From Sacculina carcini (Eukaryota; Arthropoda; Thecostraca; Sacculinidae), in NCBI GenBank assembly GCA_916048095.2, contig OU696572.1, forward strand, positions 10,193,376 through 10,257,375: 64,000 bases of DNA. Direction: 5' to 3'. Under the pieces are notes generated by a model that made no database searches, was not told where the DNA came from, and worked only from the letters and a program-made list of their open reading frames with translations. Position 1 is the stretch's first letter, and each line of letters starts with the position of its first letter. Shown here piece by piece: positions 18,293-29,000 of the stretch. Made by a program: the position numbers and the translations under genes.

Positions 18293-18442
18293 ATGGCGAC
18301 TGCGAAGTATTTTGAGTTTTTCAGTGTGTTAGTATGAGTTTCACTGAAGAACAACAGAGAACTCGTCAGAAGAAAATCAAGAGAACTTGAAAAATTGTAT
18401 TGGGTAAAATTTTGTGTGTGATTTCCGGATATCATATGATTT

Positions 18443-18445
<3 letters not shown>

Positions 18446-18495
<50 letters not shown>
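18446..18495. repeat. (TA)n in the 3' UTR, unit 1
   Basis: About 50 bp of TA downstream of the type 1 stop. The tract is about 20 bp in unit 3, 83 bp in unit 4 and 45 bp in unit 5, and nearly absent in units 2 and 6. Confidence 0.9.
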
Positions 18496-18502
<7 letters not shown>

Positions 18503-19140
18503 TGTATTGTTCTAATAATATCTAATGTACTGTCACCTTGTTTGTTATTTCATCTATTTCATGCCATTTTTTCTCTCAATTGTCCGTAAAATTGTGAACA
18601 AAATAAAAAAACGCTAGAATTATTTGAGTTGTTTCAACGGCTGGCATTTTGCCAAAAATTGTGTGATATTCAACATCGGCATCACGCTAGCCAAGAAAGC
18701 TTCTGAAAACTTACCATGGTTCCTTCGTCTGAATCAGTGGTTTGTAAGATGTGTGTAATTTGCCAGTGTTAGAAAATGGCGGAGTTGCCAAGTAGGAAAT
18801 TTAAAGGCGGACATATGGACATATTAACAATATACACAACATTAACATTATACATAGTAACATTATACATATTAACATTATACGGACATATGGACATATT
18901 AACATTATATTATGGACATATGGCTGAAAATTAATAGTTGGCTCATTAAGAAGTGAGGAATCAGATTAAAAAAATTACAGACTACTGGTCTAGACTATGG
19001 CGCAGGATCAATTAATATTTGGCTTATGATTTTCGATGAAAACGACCGAGTCTGTTCTGCTGGGAATATTTATTATTGAATTCCAATTGAACAATTGTTT
19101 TTATATCAGGCGATATAAAAAGCCAGCTGAATAATAATGA

Positions 19141-19434
19141 ATGTGGACGTTTATTTTGGCAGCCGGCCAAGGCGAGAAACTAATAATATTTCTTCTTTTT
19201 CTACTAGTACTTAACACACCTTCACATTCCAACTGGAATTTTTACTTTGAACACACGTTTTTTTGTCAGCGAAGAAACGGCAGTGACACATTGACAGAGT
19301 GTAATTTCGGGAGGAGCTTAATTGATTGGGGGGCTGAATTTTGGGGCGATCAGCCATGCACATGCATCACTATGCAACGTCTTTGCCATAATGTTTACAT
19401 CAACCGATTCTACAGAAAAAATTTTTTTTCTTGA
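19141..19434 (+). other. Candidate 97-aa secreted ORF overlapping repeat R1 (doubtful gene)
   Basis: Begins MWTFILAAGQGEKL, followed by a hydrophobic stretch IIFLLFLLVL and a tail with five cysteines including PCTC. A TATAAAA box at 19114 is only 27 bases from the ATG, so the ATG may lie at or before the transcription start. 'ttcttctttttctactag' inside it also looks like a splice acceptor. Units 3-5 have one T fewer in the run after 'cacacg' and so are frameshifted after about residue 42. The 3' half matches dispersed repeat R1 (compare 5384-5640). It may be a chance ORF in a repeat. Confidence 0.2.
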
Positions 19435-19545
19435 AATCTTTTATTGAACCTCTTGGCTATGAGGAGTTGATGGAAACATTCGGGGGGGGGGGGGGGGCTT
19501 CAGCCCCTGAGACCTCCTCTCGATCCGCCAGTGCACATCGAATGA
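19300..19545 (+). repeat. Dispersed repeat R1, unit 1
   Basis: Contains the R1 blocks including a G-run of about 15, 'cttcagcccc' and the right end 'ccgccagtg'. Copies occur at the same place in units 3 (about 47620-47832), 4 (about 52180-52408) and 5 (about 57040-57238). The homopolymer varies in length between copies. Confidence 0.6.
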
Positions 19546-20607
19546 GGCACACATCTATGACTGAATTGAACATTAAAGACACGTATATATTTCTTGATAT
19601 GTTTGCGTGCTTGTTGTTAGACAGCCTAGACGACCAGCCCAAGCCAATACTGTTGCAACAGTCACGAAACATTCCATCAGAGCACAAAATCACACTAATA
19701 ATAATCAGTCTGTCAACTATTGCCAAAAGACAATTAAGCAGGGACGTTTAATTCGAGGGTGCGTTTAATTAGAGGTTTTACGGTATATTTACAGAGACCA
19801 CTTCACACTGTCCTGTAAGACCTCACTTCACTAGCGGAGTTCAAACACGATTCATACACATAACACAATAACACACAAGGCGAGGAAATAACACGCAAAT
19901 GAATACGAATAGGATTTATGTTGTCATTCGAATAAACGCAGGCTGCATAAATTCAACGTTCCAGCACAGAATGAACACTGCTGACTCATAGAATATTGTG
20001 GTCTTGCATTGTGTGGTTTACTCACCACACAACGTTGATTTTTGACGCAATGCTGGGCTGGAGTGCATGATAAAAATGCAGCCAAAATAGATGCTTGTGG
20101 AGCGTTGTTCTAAATAAGCTGTCATCAAAACCTCTGGTGGATAGCATGAAATAATTACTTTTTTTCTTAAAATTACAAGAACACGTACACTTTTTCTCAT
20201 TTGAAGCTATAATAATTAATTATTTACAATCATATACACGTTTTAAATTGCCTTTGAGATAGAGTTGCCATTAAATATGCGCACAACGAAACGAAATATG
20301 TTGTATGTTTTATACATTTGTCATTTAATAGATTTACATTCAACGATTCCACTCAGCGCACAGAAATTAGAAAAAAAGAAAAGAGCGCATAAAAATAACA
20401 CGCACATACACAAACACATACACATCGGTCTTGCGTTTGTTTTTACGAAAATTCCGTTGAAATTTTTCCCAAAGGTTAAATACGAGTCTATATTTTTGTG
20501 CAGACAAAAAAACCACCATCCATATAGCCTTATTTTTTTGTCGTGTAACGTGCGGTCAATGGCGAGCGATATACTGTGACTCATGAGATCAAGTGTGAGT
20601 AATCTGC

Positions 20608-20711
20608 TATATAACTGGAATTTCAGCGCAGCGGTGGCAGTACATTGACGACCGCCTCTCGAGTCACACCTGTGTTGCGTAGAAGTCCGCAATCAACGGG
20701 TATAATCACAG
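20608..20711 (+). promoter_or_regulatory. TATA box and noncoding exon 1, unit 2
   Basis: TATATAA at 20608-20614, donor TCACAG|GTGAGA after 20711; near-identical to unit 1 although the downstream gene is the diverged type 2. Confidence 0.6.
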
Positions 20712-21619
20712 GTGAGATGACACAATGCTGAGCGTATAATTGGCTTGTACCGTAGATCGCAGACATTACAGTCAAATATTAATTGAAAATTCTACTTCAT
20801 ATTTCCCATGGTAATTTTGGGTGGCTGCAAATGTTTTCAAGGTAAAAAATCCAGTCTGTCAAAGTTTTATTTATCTAAAAGAACTAGCTTCATTGTAATC
20901 AGAATTATATCAATGTTAATCAAGTACAAGTATGTGCAATAGTTTGGTGAAAAACGTAAATTATCACGTAGATGATAGAAAATGACGGATTTGTTCTCAA
21001 CATATTGTAAATGTGAAACAAAAGGATATTTTGAAAAATACTATCGAGAAAGGTTCCAATTTTGGGTGGGCTTATTGGAGCGTACTACTTGAAAACCCTA
21101 GTATATTTCAGATGGGCATTTGGAACGGTACCAACTGTAGTTCTTGGCAAATTCTTATTTGGAGACGATGTTTCCTTAGGCCGTTCAACCAATTAAGGCA
21201 AAAAGGGCACATGGACAATAGACCCAGGACCGTTGCTAGCTTTCTGGAGGCCCTAAGTAAGCAACAATCAGAGGTCCTAGAATTTTACATATAATCGAAT
21301 TGGTGTTTCACTTATACCTTTCATCTTTTTATAGCGTAGACTCAGAAAATAAAAGGAGTAATAGTAAATTAAGTATTAATACGTGAAGAAAAAATACTAT
21401 GATAAAAAATCAAATTTAAATAAAAAAAATAAAAATAGAATAGAATTGGACAAAGCTACACGAAGTGGTATACATGATAATTCATGTATGATAATTTATG
21501 AAATAAAAATGCCTCAAAGCTGCGATGTATCTTAATGAATATTAATCCTCGAACTAGCAAACGGGCACTATTGAAAAGAATAACTTATTTAGTTGAACCA
21601 ATTACTGTGACTCCAATTG

Positions 21620-21926
21620 TTGAGAGTTTTTTTGCGATGTCAGTTGAACTTGTGTGCACAAGTATCGAAAATGACCGATTTCAGTCAATTTTGACGTTTT
21701 TTTGGGATGTCAGTTGAACTTGTGTGCCCAAGTATCGAAAATGACCGATTTTGGTCAATTTTGACGTTTTTGGGATGCGAATTTTGCTATGTCAGTTGAA
21801 CTTGTGTGCACAAGTATCGAAAATGACCGATTTCGGTCAATTTTGACGTTTTTGGGATGTCAGTGACATACGTGTGCGTAAGTATCGAAAATGACCGATT
21901 TCGGTCAATATTGACGTTTTTGGGTC
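21620..21926. repeat. About 70-bp minisatellite, four copies, unit 2
   Basis: Tandem copies of a unit containing 'gtcagttgaacttgtgtg', 'aagtatcgaaaatgaccgat' and 'caattttgacgttttt'. The last copy is the most diverged. It is inserted just before the hAT-like MITE in the intron, and is found in units 2 and 3 but not 1, 4 or 5. Confidence 0.85.
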
Positions 21927-22777
21927 TGTATGCAGTGGTGGCACCATAGAGGGGAAATGGAAGAGCTAAAGTCTCCCCAAAAACATGTTCCCAGCCTTCC
22001 CTGAGCCCCTCAAATTGCTGACGATGAGCATTTCGAGTGTAGTTCCTGTATGTTTGGCCAAGCCCGCGCATCTATTTCCTTAACCCCCCTCAGGAAAATA
22101 CTGGCGCCGCCACTGCAGCTAGTACACTCCCCTGGGCTGCACCGGTTATAACGGACACGCCAGCATGATTGCAATGCAATTTTGCAATTCATTGACATAG
22201 ATGAGAAAATGAGGAGTGGAAGTGATATGATGCAAGTGATATTGAAAGTGATTTGAGAAAACGGTGCTCTGTTAGTTAAAGGTTAAAGGTTAAAGGTCTC
22301 AAGTGACAGCTGCTACACAGGAATAAGTCGAAGCTTATGAACACACAGGTGTGTCCCGTGCAGCTCGCTGCCACCGCAGAACCGACCCTCTCCACGCTAT
22401 GACGAATTGACGCTATACAATACAACTTATATTGATTTATTCTGGCAGAATGGAAAATGAGAATAAAAATACGGACTTATTTCAACTATTTCTTCCTTCA
22501 ATAAGCATGTTCGTAATTATTAATAAAATCAAAACGATACAGATATTTGTTAGATATATACATATGTGTTATCTTAAATTTCAAATCAATCAATTTTCTG
22601 GTAGTTGACCCCGTTTTATGATCTGAGCTGAACGCTCAAATTCGTCGTAGTTCAGTTGAGTGTCGGATGCTCACTATTCCACTTTGTAGCTTGATATTTG
22701 AGCATGTGATATCGTGTAAAGCGTACCATTTAACACCACTATTTGTCTGGGTTGAATGTGTCTTGCAGGCGTGAAAA

Positions 22778-23062
22778 ATGACGGGTGTCTGGCTGCGCAA
22801 TTGGCTTCAATGGAGCAATAGTGCGGCTATGGTGGCGGTTTATATAGCAGTCATGTTGTCAACTGTCGGGCACACCGCTGGCATACTTAGCGTGGAACAC
22901 AACGGGGAGGTGCGCCAATTTACCCCGTGCCTCTGTTCTAAACTTTTCGACGACAGCTATAAGAATTGTCTGAGGGACGAGGGTACCAACAATGCCACGT
23001 GTGAGTGCGACTACATGGTCCACATTGGTGGCCACTTAAGTCACTTCTGTCAGCTCGATTGA
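22778..23062 (+). CDS. Small secreted six-cysteine protein, type 2, unit 2
   Basis: 94 aa. The signal region is nearly the same as type 1, but the mature part has diverged while keeping all six cysteines (51, 53, 64, 75, 77, 91). Between residues 30 and 87, 22 codons differ from the unit 4 type 1 gene and only two of those changes are silent. An extra base near the sixth cysteine changes frame, so the protein ends FCQLD and lacks the type 1 acidic/Phe tail; the tail sequence survives untranslated behind the stop. It carries one sequon (NAT). The splice acceptor before the ATG (exon from 22769) and the unit 2 promoter are intact. The downstream AATAAA of type 1 is replaced by a pure A-run at about 23405. 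Confidence 0.7.
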   Translation: MTGVWLRNWLQWSNSAAMVAVYIAVMLSTVGHTAGILSVEHNGEVRQFTPCLCSKLFDDSYKNCLRDEGTNNATCECDYMVHIGGHLSHFCQLD

Positions 23063-23504
23063 CAAGTCGCCCGAGCCAAATTTCAACGAAACCAATTTCA
23101 ATGACTTTATCTTCGGATATTTGAACGACTGAATGGCGACTGCGAAGGATTTTGAGTTTTTCAGTGTGTTAGTATGAGTTTCACTGAAGAACAACTGAGA
23201 AATTGTCAGAAGAAAATGAAGAGAACTTGGAAAATTGAATTGGGTAAAATTTTGTGTGTGATTTCCGGATATCATATGATTTTTCTATATATATAATTCT
23301 CATGTATTGTTCTAATAATATCTGATGTACTGTCACCTTGTTTGTTATTTCATCTAATTCATGCCATTTTTCTTTTCTTTTTAAATGGTCCGTAAAATTG
23401 TGAACAAAAAAAAACGCTAGCAATATTTGAGTTGTGCAACGGCTGGCATTTTGCCAAAAATTATGTGATATTTAACATCGGCATCACGCTAGCCAAGAAG
23501 GCTT

Positions 23505-25857
23505 TGTAGTGTCGGAGCGACGGCGAGCGAATCTGAGGTGTGGCTTGACTCACACGTATATTAAAACCCAGACAAGTTGACTCAACTAGACCGACACCTA
23601 GACTAACTTTACTCTATAGCCAGACCCCGATTGTGCCTTGCTGTCATGCGTGACTTCCTCTGATTTGTCCATTTCACAATCGTACGATACACGTCACAAT
23701 ATCGCGATACACGTCGCGCCATCTTTACAATCGCAATACAGTAAACCGCACATGATACAAGACACTACATACCCCCTCACTTAAAGTAATACACACCATC
23801 AGAAAGATAAACGGGGTTTCGTCGATAGTAACAGGTTCTTTGGCAGCGACGCCGCCAGTCTTCTCCGATGCCGGGATCACAGCCGCAGTAGCAGTGAGCT
23901 GTCTGATGCCGACCAGCGGTGCCGTCGCACGTGGTGGTGAGGAATCGTCGAGGTCGATATCTACGGCAGCTACATCGCCTGGTTCGCGAACGGCAAATTA
24001 TCGGAATATCTCCGGAACGTCGGAAGCCGGAGCCCACCGGCTTGCAGACCGCGCCTCGCCGACCTGGCCGCTGCAGACCTGCAAAAATGCCGATGTTGCG
24101 CAAAATGGATCTGATCGGATCACAGCCTGACACTGCTGCGACCTGGTCACCGTCGCTGTCGTGTCGCAGTCGTGACGTCACTGTAGCTGTCGTGACTTCT
24201 CTCTGCTCCCCCTTCTCAGCCAAAGCAGCGACTGTCGTCCGCTGTCGTGCGTTTGCGGAGAATGGCAGTTGACGCAGAGGATGCGCTGTCGGTGCGTCGT
24301 TTTGCTTAAATCTGGTTTTGTGGCAATACCTTTCGTTTGGTAGTAAAGCTGCGACTTCTTTTGGTTCGGCTACTAATATCAACACCTGTCCTTTTCCGGG
24401 TGGAATCGTAACTCCAAGTTTCGCCAGCGTGGAGAAGCCCGATATACCTTCTGAATATCTGGTATCGATAATGAAAAATCAGCCATAGTCGTGCTATCAC
24501 CCACAGTGACTGATACTGGTAGCGTTCCGACGATTTTCAGCGGGCATCGGCCAATGCCGAAAAGCTGAGTGTCAGACGCTGTTACCGCTGAGCCTCTGAA
24601 AAGCTTCCTTGCTAGCGGCAAACTCATGACAGAGACTCTAGCACCAGTATCTACCTGAAGTTCGATGTCTGCTGATTGGCCTGACTCGACTGTGACTCTT
24701 GCGTTGCATGTCAATCTTTTGTCTTGTGCATCTGCGCAGGACAGAATGGTGACCTCTTTGACCGGTTTGCATTTGGTTGTCGCACTCGTTCTTTCCTTTG
24801 ATCCGCACACAACGGCCCAGTGACCACGCCGACCGCAGGCATTACATTTTGCATTACGAGCCGGACAAAAATCTGCTCTGGGTGAGCCGTGCGAACGGCT
24901 GCAGTATGTGCACTGGCTACCTGTCACACCACGCTGTTTGCCTTTACAGGACATTCTCGTGACATTGACAGTGACCGCGTCGGGTTCTTTACTGGAGCTC
25001 ATTAAAGCCGAATGCCTGCACGAAGTCTTGTACGCTTCTGCCAGATCCAGCAGGGAGTCCAGTGTGAGTTTTGCGTCCTGCAGAAATCGTTCGCGGAGTC
25101 TAGGGTGCACCGTATGTTCTACAACCTGGTCTCTTTTCATTTCATCCTGGAGTTGACCGAACTGACAATTCGCCGACAAGCTGCGTAATGAAGAAACGTA
25201 CTCTGCAGTGGTTTCATTCTGGGTCTGCGTTCTTTGTCTGAAGTTGAACCGTTCTGAAAGAACGTTCAGCTTAGGTGAATAAAATTCGCCCATTTGACGT
25301 AGCACTTTGGTATAATCGTCTTCGCCTTCCCTCTTAGGAGACTCTGGAAGGGAGAGAAAAACTCGCTGCGCCTCAGCTCCAGCACAGTGAAGCAAAATCG
25401 CCTTGCGCAGGGACACGGAAAAACTGTCGCCATTGATGGCCGTTAGATAGTTTTCGAACGTAAATTTCCAGTCATTCCAGGGGATGAGAGGCTTTCCCGG
25501 GCGCGATAGAAAAGTGGGAGGTGCTGCGACGCCATCCATACTGATATTTGTAAATAGACAAATTATCAATACCGAAACTAACGTCGCCAAATTGTAGTGT
25601 CGGAGCGACGGCGAGCGAATCTGAGGTGTGGCTTGACTCACACGTATATTAAAACACGGACAAGTTAACTCAACGAGACCTACACCTAGACTGACTTTAC
25701 TCTATAGCCTGACCCCGATTGTGCCTTGCTGTCATGCGTGACTTCCTCTGATTGGTGCATTTCACAATCGTACGATACACGTCACAACATCGCGCTACAC
25801 GTCGCGCCATCTTTACAATCGCAATACAGTAAACCGCACATGATACAAGACACTACA
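23505..25857 (-). mobile_element. Ty3/Gypsy element reduced to gag and protease, block A
   Basis: Two 265-bp LTRs (23505-23769, 25593-25857), TG...CA, differing at roughly 11 sites, flanked by the 5-bp duplication GGCTT. Unit 1 near 18700 is the empty site. A long gag frame (about 25640-24380) shows a CCHC knuckle (CNACGRRGHWAVVC) and a DTG protease motif (VDTGA). There is no reverse transcriptase, RNase H or integrase: a reduced, nonautonomous form. It is present at the same site in block B, so it predates the block duplication. Fossil of moderate age. Confidence 0.85.
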
Positions 25858-26079
25858 GGCTTCTGAAAACTTACCATGGTTCCTTCGTCTAAATCAGTGG
25901 TTTGTAAGATGTGTGCAATTTTCCAGTGTTAGAAAATGGCGGAGTTGCCAAGTAGGAAATTTAAAGTCGGACATATGGACATATTAACATTATACACAAC
26001 AATTAACATTATACATATTAACATTATACATATCAGCATTATACGGACATATGGACATATTAACGTTATATTATGGACA

Positions 26080-29000
26080 TGTAGCCGATGCGCCACACTC
26101 AGTGCATTTCATCTATATTTTATTGTCATTGCTATTGTTATGTATTCATTTGATCGTCACATTATATCGCATTATCATGTTATATATAAATATGTATGTG
26201 CTCGATCTGCTACATGTTAAATTGTTTATTATGCATCGGTGGCGCAAGCAATACAACACACGAGTCTTACCGTACGCGCGGGTTTTGATCGCTGAGGCCG
26301 TTTGCCATTATTTTACTTTTGTAGGCGTCCCTACAAGTATTGACCTCGGTATATTTCTTTTTTTACCAATACTTTTCAGTCGTATTGCGGATTCGTATAT
26401 AGTATGCCTCGTAGTAATCACTCTCATTCCATGGGTTCGGTGAAGGTCGACCTCCCGGTTTTCGACCCACTGGAGGTGGACACCTGGATCGCAATGTGCG
26501 ATAATTTGATGGCCGATAGTGGCATAGAATGTCAGACCTCCATGTTTCGCAAAGTTTTGGCGATGCTACCGAGAACCAATTTCAGGATGGTCAAAGATCT
26601 TGCCACCCAGAACCCACTCGCTAGCAACTGCTACGATTTGCTCAAAACCAGACTGCGAAAGCGACTAGAGCTCACTCCGGCTGAGAAACTACAGCGTCTG
26701 GAGAATCTTCCGCGACAACTGGGCTCTCGGAAACCGTCGGAATTGTACGGCGACCTCGCGGCACTATACCCCAACGACACAGAACACGAAATCATCCAAG
26801 AGGTGTTTCTGTGTCGAATGCCGTCAGACCTCTTACTGCTCTGTCGCGAGTGGCTGGTCTCCAACAATTTGCGGAACACTGCACTGCGCGCAGACGCTCA
26901 CTACCAGCCAGCGGCGACCGTTTCGCTTGCGGCACAGGTGACCGGCGACGCATACACAGCCACAGAGACAGACGAGGAGCCTCTAGTGGCGGCCACGAGA
27001 AGTTTTCGCTCGCCCGCTCAGTCGACACCCAGACGACAACAGCAACCGAAAGACGAGCAGCCGAAAGATTTCGTCGCGCGCTGGTGCCGCCTCCATCGCG
27101 AGTACGGTCCGGCAGCGCGGCGTTGTCTCGGCTCGTGCTCATTCACGTCCGAAATGGCGGGAAACGGGCACGGCAGCCGGCGGTAATAGCCACGTCCGGC
27201 TGCCGTGAAAATCACCGCCTGTTATTCGTCACAGAGATGTCCGGCCGCAAATTCATGGTTGACAGCGGTTCCGAGGTTTCTCTGCTGCCAGCTCGTTCAA
27301 TGGCATCAGCGGCGGCCCTCGACGAGCCTAAGTTACGTGCCGCCAACGGTACATCCATCCAAGTCTTTGAGGTCAACCATCGCTTGACTGTCGATCTGGG
27401 ACTCGGGCGCACATATTCGTTCGGATATATTTCAGCAGCAGTTCCACACGCAATAATCGGAGCGGATTTCCTCCGCGAATTTGGTCTTGTGGTGGACATG
27501 AAACGGCACAAGCTGATCGACAGCGCCACATACTTGTCCACCAGCGGCAACGCGTCGGTCGTCACAACACACCCTGTGCTGACTCACATCAGTGCTGTAC
27601 AGCGACCATGTGACGGACCGGAGTTCGCCGGTGTGCGCGCTTCAGCCGACTTCGCGCAGCTCGTCGCCCCACCTGACGGGTTTCCCGTTGTAAAGGTGCC
27701 TGGTGTCCAGCATCGCATCATCACACGAGGCAATCCAGTGTTCGTCCGCCTACGTCGATTAATGCCAGCCAAACTGTCCGCTGCCAGAAAAGAGTTATCA
27801 GAGTTGGTGGATCTGGGCATTCTGGTTCCCTCGTCATCGTGCTGGTCCAGTCCCATCCACCTCGTTGAAAAGGATGGTCGCACGGCTTTCAGACTGGTCG
27901 GGTGCTACGAGCGACTAAACTCCATCACGGTGCCCGACAGGTATCCCGTTCCCGACATTCAATCATTCGCCGATCAGCTCAGTGGTGCGAATAATTTCAG
28001 CACAATTGATCTCCCGCGTGCTTTTGCTCAAGTTCCTCTGCATCCAGACGATCAGGAAAAATCTGCGATCACAACCCCATTTGGTCTTTTTCAGTATACG
28101 CGTTTGCCTTTCGGTTTGTGTGATGCTGCCCAAACTTTCCAGCGCCTCATGGACACAGTGCTGCGGGGCATGCCACGCGAATTTTGCTACCTCGACGATG
28201 TCCTCGTCTTCTCTTTATATGTCGGGACTCACCGCCGAGATCTGAGGGAACTTTTTCGCAGTCTCGGAGCGGCCGGCCTGGCCATCAAGCCGGAAAAGTG
28301 TGTCTTTGGCCAGCGTATGGTGCGGTTCGTTGGATTCAAAGTATCTGCACGTGGCATCGAGCCCTTACCAGAGAAAATTGCTGATCTCGTGAGCATGCCG
28401 CCGCCCACCAGTTCCACTGAGTGCAGGAGGTACCTAGGCATGATAAACTTTTTCCACCGGTTCATTCCCAGGCTGGCTCAAACTCTCCAGCCCCTTCATG
28501 AGGTGGTGACCAACAAACGAAGTTTCGTGTGGGGACCTTTTCAAGTCTCCGCCTTCGAGAAGACAAAATCAGCGCTGGCTGCCGCTTCATGTTTGGCATT
28601 TCCACAGGCGGATGCTCCGACGAAGCTAGTGGCAGACGCATCTGATTTCGTTGTGGGAGCTGTTGTGCTACAGTTCCAGAATTGTCATTGGGTACCGTTG
28701 GCGTACCACTCCCGCAAACTCACAGGCGCTGCCTTACGATGGTCCACTGGTGATAAGGAGCTGTATGCATTGTTCAGTGCGGTCAAAAGGTTACGGCATC
28801 TACTTGAAGGCCGGCCCGCATTGCAGCTGTGGACCGACCATAAGCCATTGGTGCATGCCTTCACCAGCACCACCGAACGTTCGGCTCGTGTCCAAAGACA
28901 GCTCGCTTATCTGAGTGAGTTTTCTACGGACATACGACATATCAAAGGGTCCGAAAACGCTGTCTCAGACTGTCTCAGTAGGCCCCCGTCAGACGCAACA

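Larger units (their letters stand above)
15162..19679 (+). repeat. Array unit 1 (block A, first)
   Basis: 4518-bp tandem unit. Order: right half of the pogo-like MITE, a stretch ending in (CA)n at 15906-15941, promoter and noncoding exon, intron carrying a small hAT-like MITE and a truncated SINE, type 1 secreted-protein exon, (TA)n, a spacer with dispersed repeat R1, then the junction into unit 2 at 'gagcacaaaatcacac'. Confidence 0.85.

Noticed and set aside
18172-18435. 87-aa minus-strand frame repeated in each array unit (ISGNHTQNFTQ...)
   Set aside because: It is antisense to the coding exon and 3' UTR and is conserved only because the units are recent copies; no promoter or splice context.
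19457-19726. Minus-strand 89-93 aa frame in the unit spacer
   Set aside because: Overlaps the R1 repeat G-run and has no recognisable motif. Conservation is explained by recent duplication.
21620-21926. CRISPR-like repeat array
   Set aside because: Repeats are directly adjacent with no unique spacers, in an animal genome: a minisatellite.
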